A DNA stretch of 64,000 nt from NCBI GenBank assembly GCA_030248215.1, contig JASANG010002316.1, positions 1 through 64,000 of the forward strand. The letters run 5' to 3'. The notes under the pieces are model-generated. The model ran no database searches. It was given only the letters and a program-made list of their open reading frames with translations, and was not told the origin of the DNA. Position 1 is the first letter of the stretch; each line of letters starts with the position of its first letter. The position numbers and the translations under genes were made by a program. Of the stretch, positions 36,220 to 48,541 are shown one piece after another. This DNA is from Enoplolaimus lenunculus. Its lineage: Eukaryota > Nematoda > Enoplea > Enoplida > Thoracostomopsidae.

Positions 36220-36428
36220 CGAATTTTCTAATGACATATTTTTTAAAAGTGCCAATTAATACCGATACAGATTACTCGACACAAGTTTGAGGTGTGTACG
36301 CATGTTATTGTGAAAGTGTACAAAGATGCTTGTTTGTAGCGTTTTCAATGACGACTTATATAAAATACAACTTATTGTTAGTTTGCGCAAATTTGCATTG
36401 CATTTTGTTTATTTTCAAATTTGCAGAC

Positions 36429-39400
36429 ATGGCGGCTGAAAACAGTAAGGTTTTCAAATCGAGATTAAATCCTGTTACCGGACAAATGGAATGGGTGCTT
36501 GAGAACGAAGATTACGATTTTGTTCAAGAAATTGCAAGGTAACCTAATGCAAATTGTGCGAATTTTGATGTTATCAAAACAAACGCGTAGTGTTAGTTTT
36601 GACTAGATATGCTGAATTAGGCGTTTTAGTTTCAAAAAGTTCTATGCTTGTTTTGAGAATGATAACTTTGCAGTTACTGATTTCACCGGTAGGTGCTGGT
36701 AAACGATCTCCCGGTGTTCAAACGTTAATGTAATGGATTTATTAACTTTTTGTCGTTTGTCTTCCCAGCGTTATTGAATAATTGGGTTACATTTTGAAAT
36801 TTAAACCGGTTAAGTGTTCATGATATTTGAGTAATTTTTAACAAAGGTTTTTTGTGATGTTTTGTTATTCAGATCAGCATACGCTGATATGTTGCACGAT
36901 ACAGATAGAGTAAGTCATCTTTTAAATATATGATAGCGCATGGTTAGGGTTACGGCTGTTTGGTGTAAAATTTGAAGTGCTATCTAGCAGGGTTCCAACA
37001 GGAACTACATTTTGCCGGAACAGGAACACGAACAGGAAATGGCTTTTTTGCAGGAACCGGAACAGGAACGGGAACCGGAATTTGAAATAATTTTCATCAT
37101 TGAATTACTGTTGGACTTTTCAGTAAATTTTGCCAGAAAATGACTTAAGCAAATTTTGAGCTATTTCACAATCAAGTTTTGTGAAAACACATCAGAAACA
37201 GATTATTAACAAGATTGAACTAATTGCAAGAACACTCATTTCGAAATAAGAATTTTTCAAAGTCTAAGTTTCGAATATTTAAGATTATTAATAATTTTTG
37301 ACACAATACCGTAAAAATTCCGGTTCCTGCATCTTTAAATGCAGGAACAGGATCCTGTCTAGTGGTTGCTGGCATATTAAAATGAAGTATTTTTATCTAA
37401 AACGTTATTTGCTTTCCTGATAATTAAATATCTTAGTGTTCACAATCATTAGAGTGTACTCTAGGCCCATATTCACAAATGCATATCGCACCTATCACCA
37501 GTTTAATAAGTTTTCAAGCTAATGAACTGCTGCACTTACAGCCATCAAAGTTTGTACAGAAGTATAGTGAACCTCATAATGCGCATGTTGTATTAAAATT
37601 GCAGAACCTATCACCAACTAGTGATACGAGCTACACACATTCGAGCATACGAGCTCTTGAATTAATATTTGTCTTTGCAAAGTTTTCAAGATTCTAGGCT
37701 ACACGTATATGTACTATCTTTTTGCATAATTGCAGAATGTTGCGTTTCATGCTGCGCTTCGCTCAGTGATTGCTTCGTTTCCGGGCACTGAAGATAACAA
37801 ACAGGTCCACGTTCTTGATATCGGAACCGGAACCGGATTATTAGCAATACTTGCGGCGAAACTTGGTGCTCGTAAAGTGACCGCGTGCGAAGTGAGTGGT
37901 TTTGATGTAGGGTATTTTTCCTTTGGTCAATTTGAATTTTTAAGTTTATTAATGGATTTATTAGGTGCTGTTCATGTTGCCGTTGCCTGCGTTCAGCTTG
38001 TCTGAACGTTGTTTCAAGACTTGCGTATAATCTTTAACTATTGAACGTTCAACGTAGTTGTATGCTTTGAATAATTTTTACTTTTGGTAATAAGCAATCG
38101 ACTATGTTTAGAAGCTTCGAAAATAATCCGTTGCCTTAAGCCTAAGTTGTGACGTCAGCCTAAGAACAGTGCATTTTGTCGGGGAACTCAGTTGCCGTAA
38201 GCCTAAGTTGTAACGTCAGCCTAAGGGAAGTGTATTTTGTCGGGGTAACTATTGTTCTGTACGTGGGCAAAATTAATAATGGCGTTCTCTGTTTTAGGCA
38301 TTTTTACCAATGGCAATTACTGCCGAAAAAGTAATGTTTCATAACAAAATTAAAGATTCGATTAAACTTATAATGAAACGATCTACTGATATGGAACAAA
38401 GTAAGTGTGGCGCTATATTTTTTGACTATTTTAATGCCTTCCAGCGTCGCCCAACGTCGTGCGGTGCCATGCAGTAGAGTTCGTTACCATGCATCATCAT
38501 AATAGTTATTTACTTGTTATGCTGGACCTTTACTATTTTTAAAAATAAGTTTAGCTAGTGATACAGCATTTACATGCTAAATGCTGTTTCACTTTTGCTT
38601 TTATAGTTTACGCAACATTAATGAATCTTTGTCATTGGGGTTGTTTTCAGTAAGATGACTAACTGCGTTAGTAAGTGTTGAAATAATACAAAACCTGCAT
38701 ATATGAACGAGTTGATCTGGTTTGAACTTGGATTATAGCGTTAAAGAAAGTGAAGCAATGATGGCGTAGAAACTTAATTTACTTGACTTTTAGTTCAATT
38801 TTAGGTGATTTGTTAGATAACGAACGTGCTGATGTTTGTATTGGCGAACTTTTTGATACAGAATTGATCGGAGAAGGAGCATTGCGGTCGTTTAAAGACG
38901 CACACGAACGACTGTTGAAGGTAAACTTAGGACAATGTCGTTTTTAATTGCTGGGACTCTTGTTTGCAAGAGAACGTTATGTCAAGTTTTATATGGTTTG
39001 GATTTTAGACTATGCATAGCAGTAAGTGGTATTTTGGTACGTGGGCAAACAGTGTTCTGTGATTAAGTTTGCAGTTTAGCTGCTGCAGGTGTTAACGTTC
39101 CAATCCGTTATTAGTTTTGGTATAATTGAATCCCGGTTACTGCTGTAATTTTGGCTAAGTTTGATACCGCATGGTGTATTTAGGGGTTATCGGTATTCTA
39201 AAAAGTTTAGGAGAATAACTTCATTCGGGTTTTCTCTGAGACCTGTTTGCATCTTCTATGAAACCGTTAGACAAGGTTTCGTGATAGTTATAGAAAACCG
39301 TTTAATTTCGCAAATATTGGTACACCCGATTGAATTGATTTTGAATGTTACGACGTTTGTTGACATTGATTTTTCAGCCCAATGCTCGTGTCATTCCATC

Positions 39401-42400
39401 ATCCGCTACAGTATACGCACTGCCCGTTCAAAGTGAAATAATTGCTAATTGGAATCGGGTAAAAACTTTAAATATATCTTTCGATAAAGATACATCCAGT
39501 GGTGACAAAGCTCAAACACTGTCAGTTTGCCCTCCGGCAGATATTCAACAGTGTCCTGGATCTGCGGCAGTGCATGATATACAGCTGAATGAAGTTCCGG
39601 AAGATTGGTTTATAAAGTTAGCCGAGCCTGTTCCTGTGTTCAGGTAAGTTACATACTAATGTTAGGAAAAGTTTGGCATATGATTATTGAATGCAAAGGA
39701 TGTATTACTATTCCGAAGTCAAAATTAATTTATTCAAAAGCAGAGTGTAACCGAAGTTCCGATTTCGATTAGATTCCAATTCAAATTCATTTCCGATCCG
39801 ATTTCGATTGCAAGTATAATTGGAATCGGAATCGTAATATTTCAGCATTGATAACTGATGGTTCTTTTATATCCGTTCTCAGCTCACATATCTTAATATG
39901 GCGTGGAAATTATTATAGAAACATGAATAACGTGCACGGTTAAACAGATATATTTAATTAGCGCATACTAACATTACGTATAATAAGTCTTGCAGTTCTG
40001 ATATACATTTCCGGAAAAAATTTCCTGTTCCGTTTCCGATATAATTCAGTTCTGGGTTATATCCTGTTCAAAAGCTACATGACTTATCTCAAGCTTGTGA
40101 GATGTGCTATACGCATTCGAGAATGTGATGGTATATTTTAGTTTCAATTTCGAAAACCCTGATGCAATTCAGTATCACGAGTCAAGCAGTGTTAATTTGA
40201 AGCTTTTACGGAATAACATCAGATCTGTGCGACAAATTGATGCTTTATTTATGTGGTGGACGTTGGATATGGACAACACTGGAAAAATATTATTGTCAAC
40301 ACAACCGAAATGGATCAAAAACAATGATGGAAGTGTTAGTGATCAGGTATATAAGTTTCGTATTTTATTTAACGCAATGTCTCTTTGTTTCAGGGCACCC
40401 AGGGTTATCATACAGACATTTGGTTTCTGATATGGCTATTTCTCATACAGTTGATCAATGTTAAGTTAGTAAAATTAGCGTTCGATATTATTTGTTTACA
40501 GTTGTCTGCAAATAACAATCCTATTGATTTTGTATTGTTTTAGTGGCGCGACCATTGGATGCAAGCGATCTATTATTTGCCAAAGGCGTTTGTGATATCT
40601 CCAGATGCTGAATCGTTCACTTTGAAGGCGTATCATGATGAACACAGCTTTTGGTTTGAAGCTGTCGAGGCAGAAACTCAATCCATATACAGAATGAGGT
40701 ACTGCTAGAATATTGAAATATTTGATTTGAGAGAATTGAAAATGTTTTTATAGTTTTCGGAAAATCATTTCGATGTTAAATTCAAAATTGAAATCACACA
40801 TTCCTTGTGTCTCATAGGCTGTAGCTTGCGTATTGCTAGAAACTTAGGATTCCAAACTGTGTGAATTGAGTCAGTTACGAATACTAAATTTTGTCCAGCT
40901 GTAGGTGGCCTATTATATTTTTAATGTTGTATAGACTTTCATTTTGTGGTTCTGAAGTTTAATATGTCTTTAATAGACTAATGTAAGTTTGTTAGCCAAG
41001 TAAGCTAAGTTGATTTGTAACTGTTTTAGTTATGATGTTTAAGTTGTGCGCTATTTGAAGATATGATTTTAGATTTATATTTTCACAATGTCTTCAATTT
41101 ATCTGTGTTTGTTGAGGAGACATATTAATTTACCACTGTTTTAAAAATACGGATTACAGAGTTTTATAGTCAGTACAATAATAATATGTAATAGGTATGT
41201 GAAAATATTGTGACATGTTGCACGCAAATTATTGTGTGTAAAATAATGCATTAAACTTGTAAAAGCATTCAAAAATGGTTGTTGTGAAGGAAAGTATGTA
41301 ACTTATTTTAATGCTAGTTTTAGCCAAGTGCCTGATGCTACTTTTAATGGAAATAATTCGGAGCAAGTGAAGCCTAGACGACCGATCTGTACGTGTGGAC
41401 TTCATTCAATTTTAAGTCGCTCACAATTAGGTCGGTTCAATGATATCCGACGGTACGAGAAATGGACTCGCGTACTTGCGAAATACGTAAGTACCACTTT
41501 GATGTTCATGTGTTTTGTATACATATGCACAGGATGCCCATATCCCACCCAATGTATAGGCTGGTTCGTGCAACAAAGCAGGGCAGGAAAGGCGACTACC
41601 ACAAGCGGTGACAGGTAAGCAATCGACAATAATGAACCACACAGGTAACTACCTTGATTTAATGCTACTTTGTGAGAGATTACGTAATGGAGTAAAATTC
41701 GTTGGGAGCTGTATAGCTGTAACATTAACTACGCAAGAGCTTGACTGTGTATTTGTAGGTCGGCTTGGCGTAGTAATTAAGTCTGTATCACTAACTATAT
41801 ATGTATGGGCTTGACTACTGGAAATGCTGACAAATCTGAAAACAAAATGTTGTTCAAATATGTTATATTATAAAATTACTTCAATCAAACACTTATGTTT
41901 TCTGTAAAACGCACTACAGGGTCATCAGCGTTCCAGTCCCGTTTTGCTTTAATTTTAAATCACTTCCAGTGGTTGTGCTTACGACCTTTTGAATGTTTTG
42001 TTCATTGCTGGAGGTTAAGTTCTAGGTCTGATGACGTTAATTATATTAATGCCTGAAATAAAACTAAATTTTTCCTTTCCGATTACTTCCAAGTTTGTAT
42101 ATTTGTATGCAAAGACGTGAACATTTACGATAAAAAGTAGATTAATATGACCAACATACATAATTACCAAGATTCTGGCAAGGTTTTGGTTCCCTCACAC
42201 ATTATCTGCCTTCGTCTGTATGTGAACGCTAAATAGTTTGCTACTGTTGTTAGTTCCACAGTTAGTGCAAGACTAGGTAGCCGTGATCAATTTACATCTA
42301 AAAAGCAATTTTATCTCACCTTTTTGCATAGTAAACGAATAGGTATTTGTAAAATAGCCCGGTTTGCTAGATAATAGGGTTGTTGTTATTTATTTAGGTG

Positions 42401-45400
42401 TCAACTGCGGGTGTTAATCAGACATGCGTTAGCATTAGCGATTGTTCCCTACTGGCTGTGATTGCTGCAAAATTAGGATTTAAACAGGTTAGTGAGTTTT
42501 CTTTAAATATTCAGGAATCAGGCATGAAAGACGCAAATCTGGCATTTTTCTGTGTATGAAAATTGTGACATGGTGTACCCAACTTATTGTGGACGATGTG
42601 TTAACTTATCAGTTGAAGACGCTCATGTAGTTTTGTTTAGTTTTTAGACAAGTTTCTTTTTTAGCCATCTGCTCGTTAGCAAGTGATTAGACGTGATTCA
42701 TGATGGCTGATCTTATGATCAGGCGACATGCTCTTTTTTACTTGACTTTGATCCTGTTTGCTTTGACTTGACCTCGGATTTACGAAATGCAAAAAAAATT
42801 CCGACAACGCTTCAAAATTCAACTAAGGACGACCTAACGACTTATATCTGCAAAAATTTGATTTAACGATGTAAACTTTTTGTTTTGGTCTTTAGATAGA
42901 GACCGCCTCCGTTTTTTACTTTCTGATTTTAGGTACTTCATTTTTTTAATTTTAGGTGTATTGTATTGAACGCAACAGAATCGCAGCAGATGTAATTCGA
43001 AGTTATTGTCGCTCAAACAATGTGACTGATCGTGTGATTGTTGTAGAAAAAGATTTCGCTATGATGACAACGGAAGATTTTGGAAGCAAGGTTAGTTGAT
43101 TTTGTAGTATTTGGGCTTTTTGAGACCTGCTATCAAAAGGAAAATTATGGCTCTGTCGTTTGTGTCGATGTTCGGCTAAAGAATATAGGTTAGGCTCGTT
43201 TCTTTTGATGGAAAAATAGCACTTTACTTATTTGTTGATTGTTAATTTACAGTAATTTATTTTTAAGATAATTCTCCTTGTAATAGGTATTGTAACTTTA
43301 AAACTATTGAATAAAATTATTGAAATTGTATATTCATGCTGAAACAGAGCCCAATTGCAACAGTTTTAATAGCGGCCCAAATAGGCTGAACAACGTTTTC
43401 ATAGGTATTGATAGATTGGCCAGTATTGCTTTTACGGGTATAGCTTTTCCGCTGGATGGAATAGAGTAGGTTTAGTCTTAGGGAATATGCTTTTGCTATT
43501 ATTACCCCGCTAACGGTACCATTGGCCGATAAATGTTGCAGTAATTTACGTGAAGTTTACTTTTTTATTTTCATTTTTCAGGTTGACTTAGTCATTGGTG
43601 ATCCTTTCTTCTTTAGTTCTTCGTTTTCCTGGGAAACTCTGCAAACGTTTTGGACTACACTAGACAGATTTAGGTCAACAGGAGTTTTGGCTCCAGACTG
43701 TAAAGTGATCCCGATGGTAAGTTGTTGGTATATTTTTAGGTAAGTTTTTATGGTCAATTTTTACAATTTTTGGTTTCGCGTACGGTTCTCAGGAGAACCT
43801 TATCATTTTTCTGCGGTCGTCTATCTGGGTAGCGATTTTTATTGTGTAACCACTATCTTGTGTGGTATGTACAATTTTTTTATTTGAACGCTGTGTACCA
43901 TGTCATATACATATGTCAAATTCATATATCTTTATTGTTTTCAACAAAACAGTTTGTCGTTATGATACAATAAAAACAGTATACCAGAAATGTTTCCCTG
44001 ATTTACCTTAGAAACTTGAAAGTTAGCAGATGGAACACCATTTTCGGTGATTGCGTTCACTAAGAATATTCGTTGTTAAAATTTGTTTTCAGAGCCATTT
44101 GTCTTGCTGATTAAATATTGTCAGATCGGCTACTTTCACATTTTGTGGTGCAATAAAATTAACCGATTGTCATACCGACTAATAAGCTAAAGTATTCGTG
44201 TTGTCCTACGCTACTTATCTTTTTGGCAATTTTAGGCTGCTTCACTAATGTGTGCTCCGTTTTGTTCGGAACATTTGTGGAAAATTCGTGCACCTGTCGG
44301 CGTTGTTGAAGATTGCAATTTGACGAAATTTGATGATTTGTTAGCGGTGAGTTACACAGACCCGTTTGCGCAGGCGATCCTTACGGGTCTTCCCCAAAAA
44401 ATATTCTGCACTGCTGAAAAGTTTCAGTCTACCTGGTAAGCGATGTGAACTCACCACATGCATTGCTTGAAAATTTATTGCCTACTCCCTATCATGGTTA
44501 GCTGGGTATGAAAATGAAGCTTCAAGATTACCTCAGGTAACATTTTCGCGTTTCATCTGGTGTTTTAGCAGCTTGTGTTTGACGGTGCAATTGCGTCTTG
44601 TTGTTCAGGAGTTTAAACAATCAAGTTAAATTTATTTATGTTAGTATTTATGTACTTCTAATACCAAATTTACGGTACATAGAGCTGTCGTAGCGAAAGT
44701 CTGCGAGGCTGCGCATAGTTCAGTCGTTAAAATAACGGGCCGGTAATCCGTGCGGTGTCGGGTTCGAACTCATAGCAAGTGCAGCAAAACTTCCAAGCAA
44801 CGCTCGTTGTGGTCCTGTATTACTTGGAAAGCTCAATGTATGAAAGATAGAATATTACCAGTCTTAGTGGGACTACATTTATTGAGCGAAGCTCGAACAC
44901 ACGTAAGCAATTAAGGTAATATGCAAATTAGTTATTAGCTAACTATTCATTTATCGGTTTTGGAGGTTTGTAAACAATTTATTCCGATTCCTCGCACCCA
45001 AAAACCTTCAGTAAACCCTAATAATTATTGAAATAATTTAAAAAGCCCTAGTTTTGTTCTGTCCATTAAGCTAATATGCAAATTAGCTATTAGCTAACTA
45101 TTCAATTATCAGTTTTGGAGGTTTGTAAACAATTTATTCAAATTCTCTTGCACCTAAAAACCCTTTAATGCTGAAATATTGCCTTTAATCTTAATAATTA
45201 GTGAAATATTGTAAAAAGTCCTAATTTAGGCTTATAAACTATGCTAATAAGCAAATTATCTATTAGCTAACTGCTCAGTTATCGGTTTTGGAGATTTGTA
45301 AGCAATCTACGCAGATTTCTCGCACCCAAAAACCTTTTAATGCTAAAATTAGATTGCTTTAATTTAGACTTAATTATGCAAATTAGCCTGTACTTAATAA

Positions 45401-47052
45401 ACGGCATAAAATTTTATAACCCCAATGCGAGGTTAACACCCCAAGATAATTGGCTTTCAAAGAAAAAAAGTTTATCAAAATCGGTTCAGCCGTTCCTGAG
45501 GTTCTTTTCGGACGGACAGACGGACAGACGGACATCCACCTTTCGACCCCCAAGTACAAAACATAAAACGCTTCGCGAAACTCCGAGCTTCGCTCGGAGT
45601 TTCGCTCGGAGTTTCGCTTCACTCAAAAAAAGTTTTCTAATGTAAGTACATTGTTGTAGTGTGCGGCTTTCAATTTTATGAGATTGAAGTTATTTCGTTT
45701 TATTTAACATTTTTTATTTACAACATTTGCCTTCTTAATGTTTTCGTATTTTGTTTTTTTGTTTTATTTCAGAAAGCAATTCGCTTGGCTGATGGAAGCA
45801 TGGAGTCACATGCGTTGTGGGAATACTCTGGAATGTGTTTAGCTCGTCCTGCTGCACTGGCTCGGTTCCAGTTAACTGATAATTTTACATTCGAAGAAGT
45901 CTCTCGAAAGTTTGAACGCGAAACTGGCTTTGATTTACCAACCAGGTAAGGAGATTTTGCATTTTTGTTAATTCAGCATGCATGGTTAAGTGATTGTAGT
46001 TTTATCATCTACTGTTTGGTTTGTAGGCCCTTGTTTACTTTAAGGGGCATCCAGGTTTCGGGTGGGTCTATAAAAGACTATTGGTTTAGATTCTAGATTA
46101 CGTTCTTTTGCTTAGGCTTAGGAAATGATTTTTGCAACGCTTAGGCTTAGGCTTAGGAATACGCTTAATCTACTGTTACTCCTCGTGAAGTAACATTGGC
46201 CGGTTTGTTTATAAACTGGAACATTATTGAATGTAGTGGAATTTTTGAAATGTCTCAGAATTCCCACCGACCGGAGGAATCGCCTACAAAGTTATAAATT
46301 ATCATTTAAGAATATCGTTGTATTTACTCTCATAGCTTTGTGAAATTCCACCTTAGTAATGCAGAATGCACAATAACTTGCGTTGCAAAAGGTAATTTTG
46401 TTTATTGTTTTGTGTGGTTCAGCTTGCAGAGTGCAATTACTAACCAACAATGCTTTATTGTAAAGTGGTGAACTGACTGGCACGACAGAACCATTGGAAA
46501 TTGTTACCTAATGCACATAGGTTATCGTGGACTCTGCATAAATATACAGTATGCCTTTACTACTTATTCTTCGTAAAACTCGTGCTAACTACTGATAACC
46601 AACTGCGAATACAGTTCTAGATCACTTTGGATTTTGCCTTGACACAGATGTTAAATTTTTCAATTAAAATTATTGTTCATTACAGCTCAGCACAAGCGAA
46701 TATAGTTGTGTTTTGGATGATTTGGCACCTTTCCAATGAGGAAATCAATGACATATCAGAAGGACTTCAAACAATACCGCAAACTAGTGACGTGTTCAAC
46801 GTTTGGACAAACTCTGAGATGGCCTCAGCTAAGTTTGACCTTTATAGTCGCCAAGGAATTTATTTTATGACAAGGAAAACGGAAAAAATGGACCTGGAAA
46901 GCGGCGAAACTCTCGAACGGAAGGATTTGAATAAAATGAAAGTGTCTATGAAATTTGATAATAGTTGTGATGAACTAGGATTTGTATTTCAGTGTAAGTT
47001 TTTGAGAAAATGCGAGAAAGATATACAATGTAGAGGGATTGATCAGGTATGA
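36429..47052 (+). CDS. PRMT7: Protein arginine N-methyltransferase 7, 15 exons
   Basis: Exons 36429-36538, 36873-36909, 37736-37891, 38298-38400, 38805-38920, 39378-39643, 40142-40346, 40544-40698, 41324-41486, 42398-42487, 42956-43090, 43582-43716, 44236-44346, 45773-45945 and 46686-47052; phases agree throughout, giving 773 residues (human about 692). PRMT7 monomethylates arginines on histones and splicing proteins, using S-adenosylmethionine. The N-terminal domain has motif I VLDIGTGTG (75-83), an acidic residue at E101, the double-E loop ELFDTELIGEG (150-160) and WRDHW (332-336), the form PRMT7 has in place of the THW loop. The second domain from ~438 keeps the fold but reads SISDCSLLAV where motif I should be, as expected for the inactive half. 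Acceptor TTTGCAG sits 2 bp before the ATG. The end is uncertain: the stop follows CAG-GTATGA, which could be a donor. Confidence 0.94.
36988..37366. mobile_element. Family L inverted-repeat element in PRMT7 intron 2
   Basis: GCAGGGTTCCAACAGGAAC at the left with repeated GGAACCGGAACAGG; the right end mirrors this (GTTCCTGCATC, then CAGGAACAGGATCCTG). The interior is AT-rich. It is similar in style to family J (CCGGA-rich ends) but differs in sequence. Confidence 0.65.
37464..37652. mobile_element. Family E element in PRMT7 intron 2
   Basis: GGCCCATATTCACAAATGC at the left, ACACACATTCGAGCATACG at the right, with the internal CACCTATCACCAGTT and AACTAGTGATACG arms typical of the family. Confidence 0.75.
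38127..38250. repeat. 66-bp tandem duplication in PRMT7 intron 3
   Basis: Two adjacent copies of a unit containing AAGCCTAAGTTGTGACGTCAG and GCATTTTGTCGGGG, differing at few positions. A CRE-like TGACGTCA lies in the first copy and a TAACGTCA variant in the second. Confidence 0.85.
39740..40060. repeat. TTCCGATTTCGATT-rich repeat in PRMT7 intron 6
   Basis: GTTCCGATTTCGATTAGATTCC and related blocks at the left are mirrored by GGAATCGGAATCG and TTCCGTTTCCGATAT further right, suggesting an old fold-back element. Its ends cannot be set. Confidence 0.45.
40060..40130. mobile_element. Family E end fragment
   Basis: CTTGTGAGATGTGCTATACGC and ATTCGAGAATGTGA resemble the right end of family E. It lies 11 bp before the acceptor of the 40142 exon. 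Confidence 0.4.
43428..43527. mobile_element. Worn family B fragment in PRMT7 intron 11
   Basis: TTTTCCGCTGGATGGAATAGAGTAGG, then a GGGAATATGC motif and a terminal ACCATTGGCC. It has few hexamers. Confidence 0.45.
44700..45625 (+). mobile_element. tRNA-headed composite repeat in PRMT7 intron 13
   Basis: A tRNA-like head at about 44712-44790 has box A (TAGTTCAGTCG) and a box B-like GGTTCGAACTC; an anticodon stem can be drawn but position 33 is C, so it is not a working tRNA. Next come three and a half head-to-tail copies of a ~160-bp AT-rich unit (TATGCAAATTAGCTATTAGC near 44919, 45071 and 45241). Last is a tail with CGGACGGACAGACGGACAG and AAACTCCGAGCTTCGCTCGG at 45510-45620. I infer a SINE or SINE-like chimera. 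Confidence 0.6.
46026..46201. mobile_element. Family A hAT-like MITE in PRMT7 intron 14
   Basis: 176 bp, GGCCCTTGTTTACTTTAAGG to TGAAGTAACATTGGCC, with TTAGGC hexamers. Flanks GGTTTGTA (46018-46025) and GGTTTGTT (46202-46209) match at 7 of 8 positions. Confidence 0.92.
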
Positions 47053-47256
47053 TTGACCATGCTAAAGCGATTTTTGGTTCAAGTTTTATTGTTCATTAGA
47101 AGTGAAAATATTGTTGTTAAACTCGAAAAGTTTCAGTGTCTAAAACTGCTACTTTCCGAGGAGGTATATTCTTGAACTGAAGTCAATGACGAAGCTATTA
47201 ACGCCGAGATTTTCAAATATAATTTCTGAATATTATCTGCAGTGTATGCTAAGAAT

Positions 47257-47456
47257 GGGCCATGTTACTTTAAGGGGCGCCAGGCTTCTGGTGGGTCTAT
47301 GAAAAAATAGGTTTAGGTTCTAGATTACATTTTTTGCTTCGGCGTAGGCTTAGGCTTAATAGGATTAGGGGCTTAGGAACATATTTTCACAGCGCTTAGG
47401 CTTAGGCTTACGAATACGCTTAATCTACTGTTACGCCTCTTAAAGTAACATTGGCC
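47257..47456. mobile_element. Family A hAT-like MITE
   Basis: 200 bp, GGGCCATGTTACTTTAAGG to CTTAAAGTAACATTGGCC. Flanks CTAAGAAT and CTAAGAAA match at 7 of 8 positions. It lies downstream of the PRMT7 stop. Confidence 0.92.
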
Positions 47457-47622
47457 CTAAGAAAAGTACTGCTATTAAAAAATTTTGTTACACAATGTAT
47501 TGTTTTTAAGATCATGGAACAGTTTTAAGCTAAGCATAAGCAATTCTACAAAATGTTTCAATATTTTCAACTTAATTGAATTAAAAGTTATCCCAATTGG
47601 TTTGTTACGTAGCGATAGTTTT

Positions 47623-47819
47623 GGCCCATATAAAATCAGGGCCGGAACGTACGTTTTTCTGTGGGACTAGAATAGGGTAAGTTCAAGCTTTAGATTAATT
47701 TTTTGCATGGTTTAGGCTTAGGCTTAGTAATATGCTCATTCTTACGCTTAGGCTTAAGCTTAGGTTAGGCTTAGGAATATGCTTATAATACTGTTTCGCC
47801 TCTGTTCTTTATATTGGCC
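47623..47819. mobile_element. Family B MITE
   Basis: GGCCCATATAAAATCAGGGCC at the left, CTGTTCTTTATATTGGCC at the right, two TTAGGC blocks inside. The target duplication is unclear. Confidence 0.88.
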
Positions 47820-47884
47820 GTTGTTTCAGACAAAAATTAATGATAGAATAGAACACAAGTCTGTGTTAAGTCGAGGCTGTGCTC

Positions 47885-48058
47885 TAAGTATGTGTAGTGT
47901 TAGCCCGTACATATCACAAGTTAGTGATAGGTCTTGTAACTATGTTACTGTAATAAAGTTCTACACTTATGTTTCGGATGTTTTCGAACTTTGCCTATTT
48001 ACAAATAAAGTAGTTCGCTTGTTTGAAGACCTGTCACTAACTGGTGATTTTTGCTAAA
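47885..48058. mobile_element. Degraded family E element
   Basis: Internal arms CACAAGTTAGTGATAGGTC and GACCTGTCACTAACTGGTGA face each other as in other family E copies. The outer termini are poor. Confidence 0.55.
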
Positions 48059-48076
48059 TGCATTTTGTAAATACAG

Positions 48077-48260
48077 ATCGCGGACCAAATACAATATTGC
48101 ATATCTGGATGCTGTCACGGCAATTCATCGCTGTCCGCTACAATATAGTTTTGGTCCAGGCACACCAGACCAATTTGTTTGGTATGTGGCGGACAGTCGG
48201 CACCTCGAACTGAAACAAAGATACCAAAATGACACTATATATGACTCATATTACTTTTAA
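48077..48260 (+). pseudogene. Orphan open frame after PRMT7 (possible exon)
   Basis: An acceptor-like AAATACAG is followed by 60 open codons containing IHRCPLQYSFGPGTP and FVWYVADSRHLELKQRY. The frame would need an upstream exon ending in phase 2, whereas the last PRMT7 exon would offer phase 0, so it does not splice directly onto PRMT7. The stop codon lies inside the inverted repeat of a family A-like element, so any original 3' end has been replaced. It could be a decayed exon, an exon of a gene I could not trace, or chance. Confidence 0.25.
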
Positions 48261-48541
48261 GGGCATAGGTATTCTCAAATTCGACTCCGCCTGAGTCAAA
48301 TTCGACTCACTGAGCGATTCAATGAGTCGATTTTGACTCAGGCGGAGTTGAATTTTGACTCAGGCGGAGTTGAATTTTGACTCAGTTTGTGTAGTCAGGT
48401 AAAGCCTATTTCCGAGAGAGTCAATTTGACTCACTGTCTTTTTCAGTGTAGCTGGACTACAGTGATGTAAAGCTTTATACTGTTTTTTGCTTTAGCACGT
48501 TTGAGCCTTACTGTTAGGAATACCCCTAAAAGTAAAAATGG
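48249..48541. mobile_element. Family A-like element with nested family D
   Basis: Left end CATATTACTTTTAAGGGC, right end CCCCTAAAAGTAAAAATGGC. The hexamer core is gone and a family D element occupies the middle. Confidence 0.55.
48267..48448. mobile_element. Family D MITE (nested), left arm shortened
   Basis: CAAATTCGACTCCGCCTGAG through to the intact right end TTTTTCAGTG plus TA. A 24-bp block around TTTTGACTCAGGCGGAGTTG is duplicated in tandem. Confidence 0.82.

Noticed and set aside
44712-44790. Functional tRNA gene
   Set aside because: Base 33 is C, the T-stem pairs poorly and it heads a repeat, so it is treated as SINE-like.
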